From positions 21,364,001-21,428,000 of the forward strand of contig OX621255.1 in the NCBI GenBank assembly GCA_951640165.1: DNA of 64,000 bases, read 5' to 3'. Source of the DNA: Pseudoips prasinana (Eukaryota; Arthropoda; Insecta; Lepidoptera; Nolidae). Both the position numbers and the translations under genes were made by a program. Of this stretch, positions 21,668 to 32,515 are shown piece after piece. The notes below the pieces were generated by a model, which was not told where the DNA came from, did not search any database, and saw only the letters and a list, made by a program, of their open reading frames with translations. Numbering within the stretch: position 1 is the first letter of the stretch; each line of letters begins with the position of its first letter.

Positions 21668-22300
21668 GTATAGTGAAATCTCTAATTTAAAAGGTATTAT
21701 AATTTTAAGTATCACAACAATAAAATAGTGTTTTAGAGAAAATCTAATTTTAATCAAATAAAACGAGTATCTCCCTCAGTTCCACTTATCGAACTTGCAA
21801 CATTACAAAGGTTAGGTACAATCTGGGGGTATGGCAGTGCCCCCGCCAAGTCGAGCGCGAAGCAACTTTGCCGTACCATCGTTTTCTGGAACCATTTCGC
21901 CGCATTTTCAGGCCCCGGTTTGAGAACCTCTGGATGGGACTAGAACACTGATATTTTCCTCATCTTGTAAGCTATAATCGCACACTTGAAATCCAAAATT
22001 TTAAATCGTTAGATCTTTTAATTCCAAAGCAAGTGAAAGCAAAGTTACGCATTTTCGACACTGACATATGATCATCAAAATAGAACTGGTACTTCCCATT
22101 GACCAAGAGGAGCCTAGAGCGTAGAAAGTTGGTACAGAGTTAGAGTTTAACGCCCACATAGAGGAAAAACTATCAAAACTGGGATCATGGAACATCTGGG
22201 CTACCTAGTGACCCTGATGAGAAACCGTAAAAGCACACCCAAACTATTAGCGTTATCGACCGACCTACTTCTGCAAAATTTATTCTGCGTAGTGGGACTC
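21668..22300. other. Unassigned hAT interior
   Basis: No ORF with a recognisable domain. It lies between the mariner copy and the 3' side of the RNase-H LINE and probably includes original hAT sequence. Confidence 0.4.
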
Positions 22301-22581
22301 TGTTTCTAATACGAACATAAAATGAAAATGTCCATATCCCTACTATCTATCAGTAAAAATAATGAGCTTTGTGCAAAAAGAAGTGAAGTTTCACCAAAAA
22401 CATTCTGTAAAAAAATAGCCAAGCTGCTTGTTTATCTCTAAAAAGTCATGAAATCTCTAGACAAAGTTGAGCCAAGTCTAATGTTCCATACTGCAATTTC
22501 TTTATTTTATATTTTATGTCATGTTAGTTAGTATCCTTTCATTTTATAAATAAGAGACTCTTAACATAAAAATGTGTTATC

Positions 22582-23660
22582 TTATCTTATCTTTGATGGG
22601 GTGTACTTGCGTACAGCACTTCGACCCTTCAGGATCTTTTGTACTATCTCTAAAGCCCTGAATGAAGTCTTCACATAATCCAGTACGCTTCTTAGGGGTA
22701 GATCCTTGTATTCTCCTGGTTCTGGATATGCCAGCCCCAAGATGGCCATTCTGTGTCTTGCCAATGCATCGCATTTGCATATTATATGCAGCATTGTTTC
22801 ATGTTCTTCCCTACAGGTCCTGCAGATCGGGCTATTCGACAGTCCCAATTTGTGTAGGTGATAGTTGGTGCCATAGTGGCCCGTGAATACTGCTACTATC
22901 AGTCGTAGCTGGTTTCTGCTGTACTTCCAAAGTTTTTTGGACCAGCTTTTGTCTATTCCTTTTATGAGTTGCTTTGAGTGTTTTAATTCCTTGATTTTGG
23001 TCCACATTTGATAGTGTTTAGCTGTGGATTCATTTTTAAGGATTGCTCCTATTACATTTGGAGGATTCCCTATGCACGGTTCTGGTCCACAGAACTGACT
23101 TTCAGATCCCTTCCTAGCCAGTGCATCTGCTTTTTCGTTGCCTTCTATTCCTGTATGGTCTGGTACCCATACGAGTTTGACTTTGTTTTTAGTACCAAGT
23201 TTGTTCAGAGCCGTGATACAGTTCTGGATTAATTTTGATTCAATTTTATGTGACATCAGGGCTTTTAATGTAGCCTGGCTGTCACTGAGTATGTAGATGG
23301 TCTGACCTTCAGTCGCCCTATCTATGATCGTCTGGGCGCATGTAATTATCGCGTATGTCTCTGCCTGAAACACTGTCGCGAAATTGCCCATGCTTTCGCT
23401 GATACTGCAGGTTTCATTATATACGCCCGCGCCTGTGCCGGATTTCATTTTTGATCCGTCTGTATACCAAATTTGACTTTGTTCGTTTTGTTTACAAAGT
23501 CCCAATTTCCATTCCTCTCTACTAGGGATGTATAAATTATATTGTTTGTCAAAGAATAAAAATGTAGTAGATGAACCCACTGAGTTTGTTTCGCTGGGTC
23601 TTCTCAGTTGGGGCGCATTGGATCCGGTGGTAGCATTAAAGCGCGACCGTCGTTATTAAC
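22582..23660 (-). pseudogene. LINE RNase H and C-terminal zinc knuckle
   Basis: The open frame holds an RNase H fold with all four acidic residues: 'WYTDGSKMKSGTGAGVY' (D), 'VFQAETYAI' (E), 'YILSDSQATLKAL' (D) and 'GIEGNEKADALARKGS' (D). A C-x2-C-x8-H-x4-C knuckle ('CRTCREEHETMLHIICKC') follows near the end. The frame is open upstream of the first Met (23580) to about 23660 ('NAPQLRRPSETNSVGSSTT'). RNase H in a LINE points to the I, R1 or LOA groups. The RT is missing, so this is a remnant although this stretch itself is undamaged. Confidence 0.8.
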
Positions 23661-24447
23661 ACAAGGTCCGTCATAATAATAATACCTTTAATATAGACAG
23701 ACCCATTGACAACATGTAGTAAAAATATTAGACTTAAACTAGATAATTAAACATAATCTCTTGACAATAACTTGATACGAGCTAGCTAAATATCATTTAA
23801 ATAAAATAAAATAAAAAAGGTTTTTATTCACGTAGACTTTAAAAAAGCGCTTGTAAATAGTCAGAACATGTTTGTAGTAATATAGTTGTATACATTAGAT
23901 ATTATTTCTAGTAACATAGATATTTAGGTACATCTTGTATGAAAACATTTATAAAATTTATTTTATTACAGAAATGATATTTAGCTAGCTCGTATCAAGT
24001 TATTGTCAAGAGATTATGTTTAATTATCTAGTTTAAGTCTAATATTTTTACTACATATTGTCAATGGTTCTGTCTATATTAAAGGTATTATTATTATGAC
24101 GGACCTTGTGTTAATAACGACGGTCGCGCTTTAATCCTACCACCGGATCCAATGCGCCCCAACTGAGAAGACCCAGCGAAACAAACTCAGTGGGTTCATC
24201 TACTACCGGTTTCAACACGACCCAGTTGAGACGGTCCGGCGAAACATACTCAAGCGGGCATAAATATATATATATATAATAAAGCATTCTGTAATAAAAT
24301 AAATTTTATAAATGTTTTCATACAAGATGTACCTAAATATCTATGTTACTAGAAATAATATCTAATGTATACAACTATATTACTACAAACATGTTCTGAC
24401 TATTTACAAGCGCTTTTTTAAAGTCTACGTGAATAAAAACCTTTTTT
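23564..24447. repeat. Interlocked double inverted repeat (a-b-a'-b')
   Basis: Segment a (23564-23796) is inverted as a' (23974-24207). Segment b (23813-23973) is inverted as b' (24287-24447). Both pairs are almost identical. b and a' abut directly. The left end of a overlaps coding sequence of the LINE, so LINE sequence itself has been inverted and duplicated. The order a-b-a'-b' is a pseudoknot-like topology, not a simple hairpin. Confidence 0.85.
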
Positions 24448-24998
24448 AATTTAATTTTAATTTAAATGTGTAGGTGGGTTGCATTTTATCACTTCCCATC
24501 TCTATTACATTGTCAAGGTTTTTCCAGTTTTCTGTCTGCGTATGCCTTGTGGGCATACGTTTATTGGATATGTGTCCCAGGACAGTAAGCCTTAGGAGTG
24601 TTTTTCTTGCCTCTTCTTGTACTTCAAGGTGTAGTGGTACTAGGTCTAGAATAACTACCAAGGCCGCTGTTGGTGTAGTGCTAAACGCCCCTGTCATTGC
24701 AAAAATGTGTTAAAACCATTACATTGAAAATTAATGTTGTGTTCGAACGTGTTTCGGAACGGCGGCGTAGTGATAGTGAACCCAGTTAGCTGTAGTAATA
24801 TGATGATGATATATTATATGATAATATAATAATTCAATGAAACAATTTGTAGTACTTACTCGTTCGTTCGTTGTGTAATGAATACCGTAAATACCGGTAT
24901 TCAAAAATTAAATACCGGTATTGTAATGGCTTCTTTTCGGTCCGGGATCCCGGTATTTTCGGTATCCGGGATCCCGGTTTGCGACCCCTACCCCTAAT

Positions 24999-26898
24999 GC
25001 CATAGTAATCTAACTTGTTTAGAAGAATACACACCACGTTCCACTGTATCGAACGCAGAACTTAGGTCGAGGAAAAGTCCTGCTACTTTCAGTTTAGCAT
25101 TCAACTTACACACCACATTATCAATTAACATATCGATAGCATCTATTGTTCCTACATTATTTTGATAACCGAATTGTTGGTCTGTTATAATTTTCTTTTT
25201 GTTTAAATGACAGACGAGCCTTATTTTCATAATTTTTTCAAATATTTTAAGCATACCGGCAACAAGGATATAGGCCTATAATTCGCTGGATCTGTTTTAG
25301 AGCCTTTCTTATGTATAGGTAGTACTCTAGCTAATTTAAATTGTTCTGGAAAAATACCTTTATTTACATATTCGTTTATTGAATTGGCCAAAGGGTTCGC
25401 CAACACATCAATGTTTTCTTTTATGATTGTCATAGGAATTTCGTCATGACCAAAAGACTTTTTGCTCTCCATATTCTTAACTAGTTTAAAAACTTCGATA
25501 GGGGTAACAGGTTCAAAAACCATATCCTCCTTTACTCTTATCTCATGATTTTGCAAATACTCTTTTGCTGTATTAATGTTACTCACGATAGAATTTGACT
25601 TCTTGCAGAACTTTTCTAGCAAAATATTAGCAACTTCTGAGTGATTATTTACTATTTTATTGTTGTCTTTAAGTATCAAATTGTCATTTACACATTTTTT
25701 CAGATTCCTCTTATTATTTATAATTTTCCAAATGAATTTGCCAGAATTCTGAGCTAGATTTATTTTCATTCTTACTACTAGTTGTTTCGCATATCGTACT
25801 ACTTTTCTATATACCCTAAGATAATTACAACGGTATTTGACTATTGAGTCGTCACAATTATCTTTGTCAACAAATGATAGAAACCGTTATCTTACTAGCG
25901 ACTCTAATTCCCGTAGTTAGCCATTTACATTTGTTGCTGTCTTTGGTATTTATTTTTATTTTCTTTTTAGTAAATGTGCTAGAATGTAGTTCACGGAGTT
26001 TGTCAATAAATGTATTTGCGCACCAGTTTTCTTTTAACAACTTTTGCCTAAAACAAGACATGTTCCCTTCATTGTATAGTCTTCTTTCAATATGCATATA
26101 ACTTTGTTCTTTCCTGTAAGCCACTTTTTCCAGTGCTAATGTGCAAAAAAGGCCCGCGTGCCCATCAGATAGACCATTGTGGTCTGTGTCTACACTTAAT
26201 ATAATTGCGTCATCAATATTAGTCAATATATTATCTATACACGAACTTGAATTATTGCGTCGAAATGTATCTGAGTAAATTAGGTGTCGAAAATTATAGC
26301 ATGTCAAGAGTGATAGAAAAGATTGTCGTTTTGAGTCATCTTTTGATAAGTTGATATTAAAATCACCACAAATTATACGTAGCTTATTGATGAAGTGTTG
26401 CAACAGCTGTTCAAGTCTCTGCATAAAATTATCTATATTACCATTCTCAGGAATTCTGTAGCAACAAATAATATAAGTATTTGTCCTAAATCCTTTACAC
26501 CACAAACCTCAAAACAGTTAATTTTATACAGTTGTTTACAAATTTGTAGATCTTCAACTTTCTTGACATTTAGTGCCAAGATCAAAGTACCTCCACGTTT
26601 TTTACTCAATCTAGTATTATAGGAACACAAGTTAAGTATAATTAATTAAACTAAACTGTGCTGCCAATGACTGATTCAAAAAGTGTTCACTAATACAGAT
26701 GAAATCTATTTCTTTGTTCATTTCGCACAGATATATTTCAAGGTCATCTCGCTTACTGTTTACTCCACATACATTTTGATGGTAGAACGTCAATGTTTTG
26801 TATATGTTCCGTGGTTGTTTTTGACATTTAGTATGCAAATTAACAATATTCGAATTAACTAATTTACAGTCAACATTATCAGCGAAAAAATTTAGCAC
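24999..26898 (-). pseudogene. CR1 ORF2, endonuclease and N-terminal RT
   Basis: On the minus strand: endonuclease 'TFYHQNVCGVNSKRDDLEI', 'DFICISEHFLNQS' (Glu) and 'KLRIICGDFNINLSKD', with the distal 'TDHNGLSDG'. Then the RT N-terminal part: 'SKKSFGHDEIPMTIIK', 'FKLARVLPIHKKGSKTDPAN', 'YRPISLLPVCLK', 'LDLSSAFDTVERG' and 'LLNKLDYYGIRG'. Several frameshifts (near 25040-25250, 25780-25860 and 26505-26630) split it into at least five frames. ORF2 starts overlapping or immediately next to the end of ORF1. The remainder is at 19163-20228, beyond the hAT. Confidence 0.8.
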
Positions 26899-27949
26899 CT
26901 TCTTTATTTACATTAGAATTAGTCAAATTATGACAATAATCAATATTTATATTTTCCATAATTTTCCTATAGATATGCACAATTGCCCTTTTATTAATAC
27001 CACCTGAGTTATTCGAAAACATCTCGTCACTTAAATAGGAATTTGTATCAAAATAATATGCGTAAAATCCACTACTAATTTCTTTAAATAATAGGTTATT
27101 GAACATTTCGACCTTATAATTATATATAGGAGATCCGCAGACATAAGTTGGACTACACACTATTATATTTGTATGAGTTATAAGCTCTAGAGATTTCCTA
27201 ATGGTCTGTACTATATGTAAGCAGTTTGAGGAAGTTTTAAGATCCTTCTCTCCCAACATAACTATACAATAATCATTTATGCCGAAATTTAACAATTTAT
27301 TGTTAATGTTGTTCAGAAGACGATCTGTACTACAGTTTGGATAAATGTAATGACAATAAGTGAAATTCCGTCCAAACGTGTCTTCTATCACCTGGTGTGC
27401 GTTGTGTGAAGCTATGCTGCTCAGGATACAGAGTTTGTTCTTCTTACAATCAGTTGAGATAATAGCACCCAGGGAATTTTCATTGATGGAATATTCTGAT
27501 TTTGTATCATTAGTATTTATATTTGCCTGGACTGCTTGTGGCGATTTACTATGAGCATTGTTAGGTACATGTTCTATAGTCTGCGTTTCTTTTGTATTCA
27601 TAGTGCTCATTCGGTTTGTTATTGGTGTGGTATTCAGTGTTTTTTTTATTTTCTGCTTAATTGGACTGTTTGTAATTTTTTTATAGATTTCCTTTTTCTT
27701 AATTAGTTCCGTATTAATTTGCCGCAATTTGCTGATTTCCAAGGTCAGTGTTTCGATTTCTTTGTGCGCGCTATTTAGTTGCGACTTTAGATTCTCTACC
27801 TCTTCCTTGTCTGAGGTGTTCTCGTCTTCAGACAAGTCTGGCATGCTGTTCGTAGTACAGTCCAGAGAGCGAGTAGTTGCACTATCGTCATTATTATGCT
27901 CGGATTGTGTGCGTGTGCGTCGAAACGTAATGTTTTCAAGGAAATTCAT
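26879..27949 (-). CDS. CR1-type LINE ORF1 (coiled coil + SGNH/esterase-like domain)
   Basis: This 356-residue open frame begins 'MNFLENITFRRTRTQSEHNN'. Residues ~50-100 are coiled-coil-like ('VENLKSQLNSAHKEIETL'). About 165-340 form an SGNH-hydrolase/esterase-like domain: 'LCILSSIASHNAHQVIED', 'INDYCIVMLGEKDLKTS', 'HTNIIVCSPTYVCGSP' and 'YAYYFDTNSYLSDEMF'. Esterase-bearing ORF1 proteins are known from CR1/L2-group LINEs and are thought to act in RNP or membrane association. The canonical catalytic Ser is not obvious, so activity is doubtful. The frame is intact although ORF2 of the same element is destroyed. The related region of the second CR1 copy is at 56860-57295. Confidence 0.75.
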   Translation of the reverse strand: MNFLENITFRRTRTQSEHNNDDSATTRSLDCTTNSMPDLSEDENTSDKEEVENLKSQLNSAHKEIETLTLEISKLRQINTELIKKKEIYKKITNSPIKQKIKKTLNTTPITNRMSTMNTKETQTIEHVPNNAHSKSPQAVQANINTNDTKSEYSINENSLGAIISTDCKKNKLCILSSIASHNAHQVIEDTFGRNFTYCHYIYPNCSTDRLLNNINNKLLNFGINDYCIVMLGEKDLKTSSNCLHIVQTIRKSLELITHTNIIVCSPTYVCGSPIYNYKVEMFNNLLFKEISSGFYAYYFDTNSYLSDEMFSNNSGGINKRAIVHIYRKIMENINIDYCHNLTNSNVNKEGAKFFR

Positions 27950-28083
27950 TATTTTATAGTTGCTTTGTTCTATTCAAATATCTATATTAACACTTGTTTT
28001 CTTTTACTAAATTATTTAAATTACTAGATGAAATTAGTGTCAGTTTATTCTGGTTTTCTACCAGATGGTTAGTAAATTTTACA

Positions 28084-28439
28084 AGTGGCAACACTATTGT
28101 TTCTACTACTCTTCAATAGAGGCAATATTGGCACTAGTTGTCATACAAAAATAGTTTGCGCTATTTTTCACTAGAGTTAGCAATGGCGCTAGTAGTAATT
28201 ACCTAGTTCGTCCACTCGTCAATAATGTATGTGGCGCTAGTAGTCGTATGAAATATTATGAGTCGCATCACTACTGTTTCTGCTGCTATTCAATAGAGGC
28301 AAAATTAGCGCTAGTTGTCATGCAAAAAACAGTTTCCACTATTCTTCACTATAGTTAGAAATGGCGCTAATAGTAATTACGTAGTTTGTCCTCTCGTCAC
28401 AAATGTGTGTGGCGCTAGTAATCGCACAAAGTCGAAAGT
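28084..28439. repeat. Two tandem ~177-bp units at the CR1 5' end
   Basis: Units 28084-28260 and 28261-28439 share 'tgtttctactactcttcaat', 'ttgtcatacaaaaa', 'ggcgctagtagtaattac' and 'tgtgtggcgctagta'. They are about 85% alike by eye. They lie just upstream (LINE sense) of ORF1, where LINE promoter monomers are expected. GTAACGTT recurs three times at 28456-28502 immediately beyond. Confidence 0.8.
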
Positions 28440-28914
28440 TCACTTTTGAATATTTTTTCGTAACGTTTAGTACAACGTAACGTTTTGTACGTAACGTTAT
28501 GTCAAATATTGAATAAAAACAGATTTTTCACTAAGTTTACTGTTTTGCAATGCTGTTGGTAGAGTTCTTGAGAGCACTGCTTAATTTTTTGTTAGTTTTT
28601 AGCACTAAAATAGGTTTTTGCAGGAACTTCGTTGTATTTGTAATTTCACTGATTTCACTGAACGTCGATTGTCACAAATAATATATCTTGGAGATTGTTG
28701 TTTGTACATGCACTTCGATAACTTATTACTTAACTTAGTTAATTATTTCAATTTATTACTAATTTAAAATACACGGGTCATGTAAACAGCGCCGGTGTTG
28801 CCAGCATTGAGTCCACCGTAAGTAACTTGAAAATGATTTGAAATATATAATGCCAGAAATAATCCCCGTAATTAACCTATGCATTCCAACATGAATATAC
28901 CCTGATAAAATAAA

Positions 28915-29165
28915 ACATCATCAGCCTGATATTGGACATAGGCCTCTCCCAAAGGTTTCTATACCGATGCCATTTGGAGGGGTTTGCCTTAGTCACCGCG
29001 CTTGGTATGCGAGTTGACAACCGCAGTTAGGTGGTAGCCATATTCCGCAGGTAGCGCTGCTGCCTAACCTTCTGTATCTCTTAGTCACCTTTTACGACAC
29101 ACAGGGGATGGTATGGGGTGGCCCTGTCATTCTCTCTAGGCCGGAAACCATACGACTATTGAAAC
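28915..29165 (-). mobile_element. LINE 3'-end fragment
   Basis: 'catcatcagcctgatattgg' with 'cataggcctctcccaaagg' and, further on, 'cttagtcaccttttacgaca' are familiar lepidopteran LINE 3'-terminal sequences (minus orientation, ATGATG tail side on the left). No coding part is present. The family assignment is from memory of such repeats. Confidence 0.5.
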
Positions 29166-29219
29166 ACAAACAGGACATGTTAAAATACTACCAATATTAA
29201 TATTACAATATTAAAAATA

Positions 29220-30478
29220 TAATTGCCGAAGACTTGAGATATAATTTCTAATAGAATAGGTGGAACATTTTTTGTAAACAATAAGCCATGGTCACCCTAT
29301 CCAAACATTTAAAACTTATTGAAGGTTTTATATTATGAGAAAAATATATTTATATCTTCTTTTATCGGCAACTCTTTATATTAATAGATATAACAAATAA
29401 AATAACTCGCTAATACATACATTCTACCAAAGATAACCACGCCTTATTTCTAAGTGAAACCGTTCTGCAACTCCTAGAATAAATAACTAGATTTCTTTGT
29501 GCATTTTCACAAAGTTTGCCAAAATGAAAACTACGTTTTACAGACCACTGCGATTCTTTTTCAGAGAGATATCCGGAATAAAATGTTCTACATTGTTTCA
29601 AAGGCGCGGCCATGAGGTTATTGTCTAACAGCTCCTGAAATATAAACGTAGTATTTCTAGTTCTAGTTTTACAAATTTTGACAAATTCAAACCTTGGTTT
29701 AACAAAAAACTTCAGACCTCTGGGTTCCTCTATCAGAAAGATATCGGCGATAACATGTTTCAATGACGCGGCCATGGCTCCTGAAATATAAACTTAACTT
29801 ATAATTATTTGAAATTTCGACAAATTCAAACCTGGATTTTATAAAAATCTTCAGACACTGGCTTCCTCTATCAGAAAGATATTGGCGAAAACGTGTTTAT
29901 CACCGTTTCAATGGCGAGGCCAGGGGATTTTAGTCATACAGCGCCTAAAATATTAAACTTTTTGAAGTTATACTTCTTTTGGCGCGATGGAGAAAAATGA
30001 TGAGAGTGAATTTTCACGATGCGCGCGCACACCGACACCAAAAAATTTAACAGCATGAAGTTAGTTCTAGGTGGTATGAGAGTGAATTTTTACGATGCGC
30101 GCGCATCGTAAAAATAACAGCATGGCGTTAGTTCTAGGTGGTATGAAAATTGATAACTATGTTCAAGTTATATATTAAGAAGTATAACTTCTAACGCGTG
30201 TACATAAGTACACACAAGTTTTTTTTTCTATATTTTTACAAATTTTATACGTTATTTAAATTTCTGGTCTCCGCAACGCTTAGTTATAAAGATCTCCGTG
30301 GCCGCGCAGTTCTCTGCGTTTCAATGGCACGAGCACGTTCAAACCCTTATAACTTATTAACCATAACTTTCACAAATTTATGGTTTTGGGAATCAACTTT
30401 AACAAATTATTACAAAATCTTGGCATAGGTTACTTTTCTTAATTTTGTCGTGACCGTCGTACACACACGGACACGTTT
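29220..30478 (-). repeat. Inverted copy of the 9.2-10.2 kb array (copy B')
   Basis: Reverse-complement similarity to 9230-10240 runs the full length, from the inner end ('gccgaagacttgagatataa') to the outer end ('cttaattttgtcgtgac'). The only length difference, ~250 bp, is the MITE at 29964-30215. In the minus strand 29410-29775 is open across two units, each starting MAA-(S/P)-LK, then a (V/C)...F/Y-(I/Y)-(F/L)-(I/S)-E-(E/K)-(P/S) pattern. This is why the unit may once have coded for protein. Confidence 0.75.
29964..30215. mobile_element. MITE with AGAAGTTATACTTCT termini (copy 1)
   Basis: The ends carry 'gaagttatacttcttttggc' and, inverted, 'aagaagtataacttct'. Comparison with the unoccupied site in the inverted array copy (near 9490) fixes the insertion point. 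The flanks AACTTTTT/AAGTTTTT suggest an 8-bp duplication with one change. Inside, a segment from 'gagtgaattttYacgatgcg' to 'ttagttctaggtggtatga' is tandemly duplicated. A second copy, inverted, is at 38830-39097. Confidence 0.8.
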
Positions 30479-31430
30479 TAATAAATTTAGATTTTTAATA
30501 GAGGCAATACTATTTCATTTCTGATGTCCTCGTTAACTCTTTATTGGGCAGTATTTATGTTTCCAATCGATTAGTTTTGAATATACGGACAGCGCCTAAT
30601 AGAACCTAAAAAAAAATTTTTTTTCGGTCCTAACTGAAAAAAAAAACTGTTAGTATCGAAGGTATCTGCGCGCCATGTGGGATATGCCAAAAAATACCGA
30701 AATACAACACCGAATTAAACGTGCCAGAGAGATGCCCACTCGCTCCGTTCCAGAAATTTTTAACTTTGTTTGTTTATGTCCGTTCCATCCAAGGCACTCA
30801 TACATAAATACCTTTAATGACTTCTCTCATTCATACTTTTAGAAGAAAACAGACATTTTTTCACAGTACTACTCTATGTACCCATATATTTAACAGACGC
30901 GTGATATTAAGCTAACACGAAAAGACGAAACCATCTTTAGATTACAGTCGGGTTTAGAGGTACTCACAACTAAGTACAGATGTCGTACCACGGCACGGAA
31001 ATGAATCTAGATAAAAATGTTGAATGATGAAATTATTAGATGCTTGGTAAAAGACATTTCATCACACCTTTCGATTTGATGAAAGAGAGTTTACGGAAAG
31101 TTAAACGGGCATTTGAAGAATAAAATTGATAACAAATTTTTAAATTTTTATAGAATGTGGCACAAATACCTAACTGTGGTCGTGAATGAATGCGGTTCCT
31201 ATGTCAAACCTTTTTATTGTATCCCTCCTAGTTAGTTTCCCTTTATACTTTTACAGGCTTAGGACTGGTGACTGGATATGATAAGAACCAGGTGCTGCCG
31301 CTGTCGACATTTTATAGTGTCCTTTTATTTCACACAGTATTTAATTACAATGAATAATAAACGTACTTTATATTCAAGCAATACCTATATAAGACAACAT
31401 TCTAAATTATAATTAATTTTAAAATGAATA
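30479..31430. other. Unassigned stretch
   Basis: No gene, array or inverted repeat is recognised between the GGCCGCGC array and the DIRS element. Confidence 0.4.
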
Positions 31431-31615
31431 AATATTATGTGTTCCGATTGACGTCCGAAGTTCATTGTGAGAGAGAGTACATCGTCTGATTTCCGGTGCA
31501 GGTCGCTAAATTTGACTACTTCCGTTTTCTAAACTGTGCCTACAGCGCCCCCTATGCTCCGTTCTGGAACTAAACTGACAAGCAAAGACAACCCGCCATA
31601 TTGTGTCATTGTTGC
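31431..31615 (+). repeat. DIRS left inverted terminal repeat
   Basis: It begins 'tattatgtgttccgattgac' and runs to 'atattgtgtcattgttgc'. It is the reverse complement of 35799-35970, with few differences apart from the outermost ~20 nt, which differ between the two ends as usual in DIRS. Confidence 0.9.
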
Positions 31616-31764
31616 GACGTTTTTCCACGCGTGCAGTCGTTAAATAGTTTAAAAATTTATATTTATAGTGTTAAATGTTAGAATACAACTTCGAGATTAA
31701 AAGTAGAAGTTAATTTCAAACAAGCATTGTTTGTCTTCCGTTTCTTGAAACCTCAAACTTTCAA

Positions 31765-32515
31765 ATGAGTTACGAGGTTATCGCGCCTAATCAAAATAAA
31801 ACTAAGTGTGGATAGTGGTTCGAGTTCTTCGGATATTTCATCGGAGAATAAAGACGACGAACCAAGGAAACGCCGAAAGCGGGACTAGTCGCGAGATCTG
31901 GATGAAAGGTTTGACTTATTGTCACAACAATTGGTGAGTCATGTGAATAATGTTTTAACCTCGATTCATGTTATTACTGGTTTTGCACCGGCAGCACCGC
32001 CCTTACACTAACAATTTACAATAATAATGTCTCTAATCTAGCTTCAACTTCCATTCGAAATTCGACGACAAAGGTAGTTTGTTACAATTCAGACACGTGT
32101 AGTCAAAATTAAAGATTTGCAAAGATTTGAGCATCGACGTGTTGAAGACTCTTTTAGTCCATTACGTTGGTTCCAGGTGGAACGTAGTTTTGCTGCGTTT
32201 TCTAATGCCTTTTTAGCACAGAACGAATTCGTTAATACTGCCTTACAGAGTCTTGTTGATTGGTCAAATTCTTCAGACGTTCAGCTTAACGCTTCCTCTG
32301 TTTATGAATACATGAAACAGCTATTTGATAATGATTCTGGTTATAAGACAGTTTGTCACGATATTCTTCAGATAATTTGCCGTAAGCGGGCCGAGGTGTA
32401 GGAATTACGCCATAGGGATCTCGTAAACAATTTAAAGGATAGATAAATAAAAAAAGCAGGCACTATCTGCTACCCGTATTCGGCCCAAATTCACGGTGCC
32501 CTCAATTTCTACTGC
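31765..32515 (+). pseudogene. DIRS gag-like ORF1 remnant
   Basis: Broken frames contain an acidic/Ser-rich start followed by basic 'EPRKRRKRD'. Then an open part (32117-32401) has 'FLAQNEFVNTALQSLVDWSN' and 'DILQIICRKRAEV', similar to the conserved Gag region of animal DIRS elements. It is disrupted by stops and, downstream, by the SINE insertion. Confidence 0.6.

Larger units (their letters stand above)
22572..24720 (-). mobile_element. 5'-truncated LINE with RNase H domain
   Basis: The coding end of a non-LTR element lies on the minus strand. It ends at 22572 in short (ATAAG)n-like repeats ('aaagataagataagataaca') rather than poly(A). The piece at 24446-24697 ('MTGAFSTTPTAALVVILDL', 'HLEVQEEARKTLLRL') is the usual region just upstream of RNase H in I/R1/LOA-group LINEs. 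The two parts are separated by a complex inverted-repeat block (23564-24447). Confidence 0.75.
20237..24990. mobile_element. hAT element, 4754 bp, 8-bp target duplication
   Basis: The termini are TAGGGGTCGCAA at 20237 and its inverse ending at 24990. They are flanked by an exact 8-bp duplication CCCCTAAT (20229-20236 and 24991-24998). An 8-bp duplication and a TAGGG-type TIR are hAT hallmarks. Subterminal regions carry many 'ccggtatt'/'aataccgg' motifs on both sides, likely transposase-binding repeats. No hAT transposase is present. The interior is filled by a mariner element and an RNase-H LINE, so it is a non-autonomous carrier or a gutted copy. Confidence 0.9.
18812..28450 (-). mobile_element. 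CR1-type LINE, near full length, split by a hAT insertion
   Basis: On the minus strand: a 5' region with ~177-bp tandem units (28084-28439), ORF1 (27949-26879), ORF2 in pieces (26898-24999, resuming at 20228-19163), a 3' UTR, and a terminal tandem repeat ('aaatgactaa' x ~3 at 18812-18840) instead of poly(A). An ORF1 with an SGNH/esterase-like domain and a short 3' repeat tail are characteristic of the CR1/L2 group. A 4.75-kb hAT element (20237-24990) interrupts ORF2. Several frameshifts remain outside the insertion, so the LINE is dead. Confidence 0.75.
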
